Assembly (NCBI GenBank): GCA_031279495.1
Contig: JAITIJ010000017.1
Location: 1 to 8,425, forward strand
Source: Holosporales bacterium
Lineage (GTDB): Bacteria > Pseudomonadota > Alphaproteobacteria > UBA3830 > JAIRMZ01
Direction of reading: 5' to 3'
Length of the DNA: 8,425 nucleotides
The position numbers were made by a program, and so were the translations under genes. Positions 5,598 to 8,425 of the stretch are shown here, in pieces; within the stretch, counting starts at the first letter, position 1; every line of letters starts with the position of its first letter. The notes beneath the pieces are model-generated. The model did no database searches. It had not been told where the DNA came from and worked only from the letters and a program-made list of their open reading frames with translations.

Positions 5598-6401
5598 ATG
5601 ACACAACCCTTAATGGCTGGAAAACGCGGACTAATTATGGGAGTGGCGAACGACCATTCGATCGCCTGGGGTATCGCACAGATGCTTGCGCAACACGGAG
5701 CCGAGTTGGCCTTTAGCTATCAATCCGAGGCGCTAGAACGTCGTGTGCGCCCCTTAGCAGAAAGTATTGGAGCGTCTTTCTTGATCGAATGCGCAGTTGA
5801 TCAAGACGCTAGTATCCAAGCCCTCTTCGAAACGATACGACAACGGTGGGGAGCTCTCGATTTTGTTGTACATGCGATTGCATATTCCGATCGCGAAGAA
5901 TTGCGGGGCGCTTATCTTAGCACAACACGTACGAATTTCCGCCAGACGCTAGATATCTCGTGTTTTTCGTTCACAAAAGTGTGTGCAGAAGCGCAGTCGT
6001 TAATGACCCACGGAGGAAGCTTGCTGACATTAACCTATCTTGGGGCAACACGTGTTATGCCGCATTACAATGTAATGGGAGTTGCTAAAGCAGCGTTAGA
6101 AGCGAGTGTGCGTTATTTGGCGGCAGATCTCGGGCCTCAGAACATTCGAGTTAATGGGCTGTCTGCGGGCCCTGTAAAGACACTAGCCTCAGCAGGAATT
6201 GGTGATTTCAGACTCATTTTGGACTGGAACAAACAAAACGCACCTTTGCGACGCAATACAACGCTTTCCGATGTGGGAGGCAGCGCACTCTTTTTGCTAA
6301 GCCCGCTGGGAGCAGGTATCACTGGTGAGATTCTACATGTGGACAGCGGATACCACATTGTAGGCATGGGGGCCCCCGAGACGATTAAAGGGATAATATG
6401 A
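5598..6401 (+). CDS. fabI: Enoyl-[acyl-carrier-protein] reductase (NADH), FabI
   Basis: FabI reduces trans-2-enoyl-ACP with NADH in the last step of each round of type II fatty acid synthesis, in the cytoplasm. The 267-residue protein has the usual length and a Rossmann fold: nucleotide motif GVANDHSIAWGIA (residues 15-27), catalytic TYLGA (Y147) and HYNVMGVAKAALEA (Y157, K164), then NGLSAGPVKTLASAGIGDF (186-204). GGGGGAG (5585-5591) stands six bases before the ATG. The position of E. coli Gly93 (HSIGFAP) aligns with Ala95 (HAIAYSD); changes at that glycine affect diazaborine and triclosan binding in E. coli. The stop overlaps the start of sppA by ATGA, so the two genes are probably co-translated. 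The closing GYHIVGMGAP matches alphaproteobacterial FabI. Confidence 0.95.
   Translation: MTQPLMAGKRGLIMGVANDHSIAWGIAQMLAQHGAELAFSYQSEALERRVRPLAESIGASFLIECAVDQDASIQALFETIRQRWGALDFVVHAIAYSDREELRGAYLSTTRTNFRQTLDISCFSFTKVCAEAQSLMTHGGSLLTLTYLGATRVMPHYNVMGVAKAALEASVRYLAADLGPQNIRVNGLSAGPVKTLASAGIGDFRLILDWNKQNAPLRRNTTLSDVGGSALFLLSPLGAGITGEILHVDSGYHIVGMGAPETIKGII
6387..6400 (+). promoter_or_regulatory. Ribosome site and coupled start of sppA inside the fabI end
   Basis: AAAGGGA (6387-6393) lies within the last codons of fabI, four bases before the sppA ATG (6398-6400). With the fabI TGA at 6399-6401, the two frames overlap by four bases, a common layout for translational coupling. Confidence 0.6.
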
Positions 6402-8173
6402 GAAAGATTTTTTGGGCTTTTTGTATATTTGCACGCCGCACAATCGCTGTTGCTGATTTTATTGCTGTAAGCTGCTTCAAAATAATGCTGTACGGTGGTG
6501 TGCTTGCTCTCGTTGTTTTTGCTCCATGGTGCAAGGAAAAGGCGATCCCTGAGAACATCATCTTAAAGATTGCTCTTCCTGAAGAAATGCCGGAAGGATA
6601 TTCGACTGCTGATCAAATGCGCGTTCTTTTCCTAGGGGGGGCTCAGCCCATTTTGTTCGGAGAATATATAGAGGCCTTGTGGGCAGCCGTAAGAGATCCA
6701 CGTGTAGCAGGTGTGCTTGTAACGTTTGGTGCACATAATTTAACTTTTTCGCAGGCACAAGAACTGCGCGAGGTCTTTTTGACGTTGCGTTCGCATGGCA
6801 AACCAGTGTGGGTGTATGGAGATAATTTCCGCACAGCTACCTATTGTTGTGCTAGCAGCGCAACACGCATTATCCTGCCCAAAGAGGGATGTTGCGCTCC
6901 AACGGGATTTGCCGCGGTTCTTCCTTTTGCAAAAGAGGGTCTCGATAAGCTTGGGGTTGAGACGTTCTCTGCGCAACGCAAAGAATACAAGAATCTTGCT
7001 GAAATGTTTACTAGCACAAAGGCTTCTGCTGCCACAAAAGAGGCGTACACAGATCTTTTGAACACCTGGAAAGGTCAGTTTGAAAGAGCTCTCGCACGCG
7101 ATGGCCATCTGAAGGTGTCTTCAGTAGCTTCTTTTGTCGATAATGCTCCTTATATGGCAGTGCATGCGCACGCGTTAAATGCAGTGCACAAATTATGGAC
7201 GTTTCAGACATGCCGTGCTGCTTTTAGGGAATATCTCAAAAAAAACAAAGAGAGAGCAGCACACTATATCGGCATGCGTCGGTATTTTTCGGATCTTGCA
7301 ACGACAAAAAAGAAGCATTTGCCAACGATAGCTATCATTTACCTTAAAGGAGAGATTGATGATGGAGAAGAAAGTATTTCGAACCAGAGTATCTCTGCAG
7401 CAGCACTAACAGACTCTCTTCGCGAAGCGGGCAAAGACAAAAATGTTAAGGCAATTGTCCTGCGAGTTAATAGCCCTGGTGGATCTCTCTCTGGATCCGG
7501 GAAATTGTCAGCAATTATTGCAATGGCGCGCAGAAAGTATGACAAACCGATTGTTGTCTCTATGGGAAGCGTTGCGGCCTCGGGTGGTTATTGGATTGCA
7601 GCGCCTGCAGACTATATCGTAGCCAATCCCGCGACATTAACTGGTTCGATTGGCATCGTAAATATCTTTTTCTCATCTGAAGAATTGATGAAAAAATTAG
7701 GCATCGCATGGGAAGTATATGCTTCTCACAAAAATGCTGCACACGAGGTTGGTGTTAGGCCTTTGTCGGAAGAGGCAAAAGCTCACATCAACACAATGAT
7801 AGACGAAGGATACAGGTTGTTTGTCGAGCATGTAGCATTGCACAGAAAACGCTCCATAGCCGAAATAGAAGCGGTTGCAAAAGGTCGTGTATGGACAGGA
7901 GAACAAGCGTACAGGCACCATCTGATTGATAAAATAGGGGGGCTGCACACAGCCGTTCAGGAAGCGCGTCGACTAGCTAAAATTGATTCAGAAAAAGACA
8001 TATGCTGGCATCATATGACCGAAGTAGGCAGTCCATGGAGTATGATAAAAGCCCTTGTGAAGGGTACCGTTCATGTTTCTTTATTTTCTGTCTTGCAGAA
8101 ATTCGGAGCGCTCTGTCACCCCTTTCAATTGCAAGCCAAGCAGGAGAGAGTGGTCTTCTCGCCAGAGTTGTAG
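6398..8173 (+). CDS. sppA: Signal peptide peptidase SppA, 67K type
   Basis: SppA is a membrane-bound serine protease that degrades signal peptides left after protein export. The 591-residue protein is close to the 618 residues of E. coli SppA. An N-terminal membrane helix lies at about residues 27-44 (KIMLYGGVLALVVFAPW). Two related ClpP-like domains follow. The first supplies the general-base lysine K198 in KEYKNLAEMF, matching E. coli K209; the second holds the nucleophile S395 in MGSVAASGGYWIA, matching S409. The two catalytic residues are 197 apart here and 200 in E. coli. Other family blocks are VNSPGGS (358-363), LTGSIGIV (414-421) and GRVWTGEQA (496-504). The gene starts inside fabI at ATGA and lacks its own upstream gap. 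A run of seven G lies in codons near residue 80 (6635-6641). No clear terminator follows. Confidence 0.93.
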   Translation: MRKIFWAFCIFARRTIAVADFIAVSCFKIMLYGGVLALVVFAPWCKEKAIPENIILKIALPEEMPEGYSTADQMRVLFLGGAQPILFGEYIEALWAAVRDPRVAGVLVTFGAHNLTFSQAQELREVFLTLRSHGKPVWVYGDNFRTATYCCASSATRIILPKEGCCAPTGFAAVLPFAKEGLDKLGVETFSAQRKEYKNLAEMFTSTKASAATKEAYTDLLNTWKGQFERALARDGHLKVSSVASFVDNAPYMAVHAHALNAVHKLWTFQTCRAAFREYLKKNKERAAHYIGMRRYFSDLATTKKKHLPTIAIIYLKGEIDDGEESISNQSISAAALTDSLREAGKDKNVKAIVLRVNSPGGSLSGSGKLSAIIAMARRKYDKPIVVSMGSVAASGGYWIAAPADYIVANPATLTGSIGIVNIFFSSEELMKKLGIAWEVYASHKNAAHEVGVRPLSEEAKAHINTMIDEGYRLFVEHVALHRKRSIAEIEAVAKGRVWTGEQAYRHHLIDKIGGLHTAVQEARRLAKIDSEKDICWHHMTEVGSPWSMIKALVKGTVHVSLFSVLQKFGALCHPFQLQAKQERVVFSPEL

Positions 8174-8336
8174 CTTTCGTAGACATTCATTTCTGGAGTA
8201 TTGTGAGCGTGAAGGTCTCGAGTTAAGAGCAAGTTGCATTAAAAAAGATCCGGTATAATCAATTGCAATGCATTGTAAGAAAATGCAAATGGCAACGCCA
8301 ACAGTGCAGAAAAGCCCATGCAAAGGGTCTCTTTCG
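8174..8336. other. Gap between converging genes
   Basis: sppA and the partial 4Fe-4S gene end tail to tail here. The gap holds a 10-bp palindrome CAATGCATTG (8266-8275) and, on the minus strand, a short TGGC/GCCA hairpin (8290-8300) followed by TTTGCATTTT, a weak candidate terminator for the 4Fe-4S gene. A TATAAT at 8254-8259 has no matching -35 box. Confidence 0.35.
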
Positions 8337-8425
8337 CTACTTTTCTTCTGGCGTCATTTGAACATAGCCACAGGGGCATTCGCGCGCGCACAAGCCGCAG
8401 CCTTTGCAGTAGTCATAGTTAAAAA
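8337..8425 (-). CDS. C-terminal end of a 4Fe-4S protein (partial), probably ferredoxin-oxidoreductase related
   Basis: Only the last 28 codons lie in the window, ending at TAG 8337-8339. They read NYDYCKGCGLCARECP and then CGYVQMTPEEK. The four-cysteine CxxCxxCxxxCP motif binds one [4Fe-4S] cluster, with an additional cysteine directly after the final proline. The wording CKGCGLCARECP at an extreme C-terminus is typical of the delta or ferredoxin-type subunit of 2-oxoacid:ferredoxin oxidoreductases and of the FAD oxidoreductases (GltD-like) that carry such a tail. Which of these it is cannot be told from this end. The gene converges on sppA and is not in its operon. Confidence 0.75.
   Translation of the reverse strand, partial: FNYDYCKGCGLCARECPCGYVQMTPEEK

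Noticed and set aside
8254..8259. Perfect TATAAT on the plus strand
   Set aside because: There is no -35 box at a proper distance, no extended -10, and no plus-strand gene downstream in the window.

Overview
The window looks like an alphaproteobacterial chromosome, probably from a host-associated lineage. The FabI has the alphaproteobacterial style of C-terminus (NGLSAGPVKTLASAGIGDF, VDSGYHIVGM), FlgE and SppA are of bacterial type, and several broken accessory genes suggest genome decay. A Holosporales- or Rickettsiales-like symbiont is a guess from this mix; the sequence alone does not prove it.

Left third (1 to about 2320): a degraded accessory region. On the minus strand lie the 5' part of an unrecognised gene cut by the window edge (1-252) and, just upstream, a broken gene for an exported class I SAM-methyltransferase-like protein (310-839). 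That gene has a good ribosome site and signal peptide, but its methyltransferase part is in another frame. A decayed second copy of the start of the 1-252 gene lies near 1161-1250. On the plus strand are an unrecognised small ORF opening with a 22-bp perfect palindrome (1503-1778) and the remnant of a BspA-type leucine-rich-repeat protein without a start codon (1837-2094).

Middle (about 2140-5220): flgE (flagellar hook protein, minus strand), a doubtful small membrane ORF, and a REC-histidine kinase fusion (minus strand) whose usual phospho-accepting histidine is replaced by glutamine. No other flagellar gene is present, so whether this belongs to a full flagellar system cannot be judged here.

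Right (5435-8425): tRNA-Gln(TTG) on the minus strand, then a plus-strand pair, fabI and sppA, overlapping by ATGA and so probably translationally coupled. fabI makes the NADH-dependent enoyl-ACP reductase of fatty acid elongation; sppA makes a membrane-bound signal peptide peptidase. Converging on them from the right edge is the last part of a 4Fe-4S protein, probably from a 2-oxoacid:ferredoxin oxidoreductase or a related FAD oxidoreductase.

I see no CRISPR array, rRNA, transposase or integrase. The best candidates for something unusual are the Gln-box kinase, the exported methyltransferase pseudogene with its neighbour and decayed copy, and the LRR remnant.
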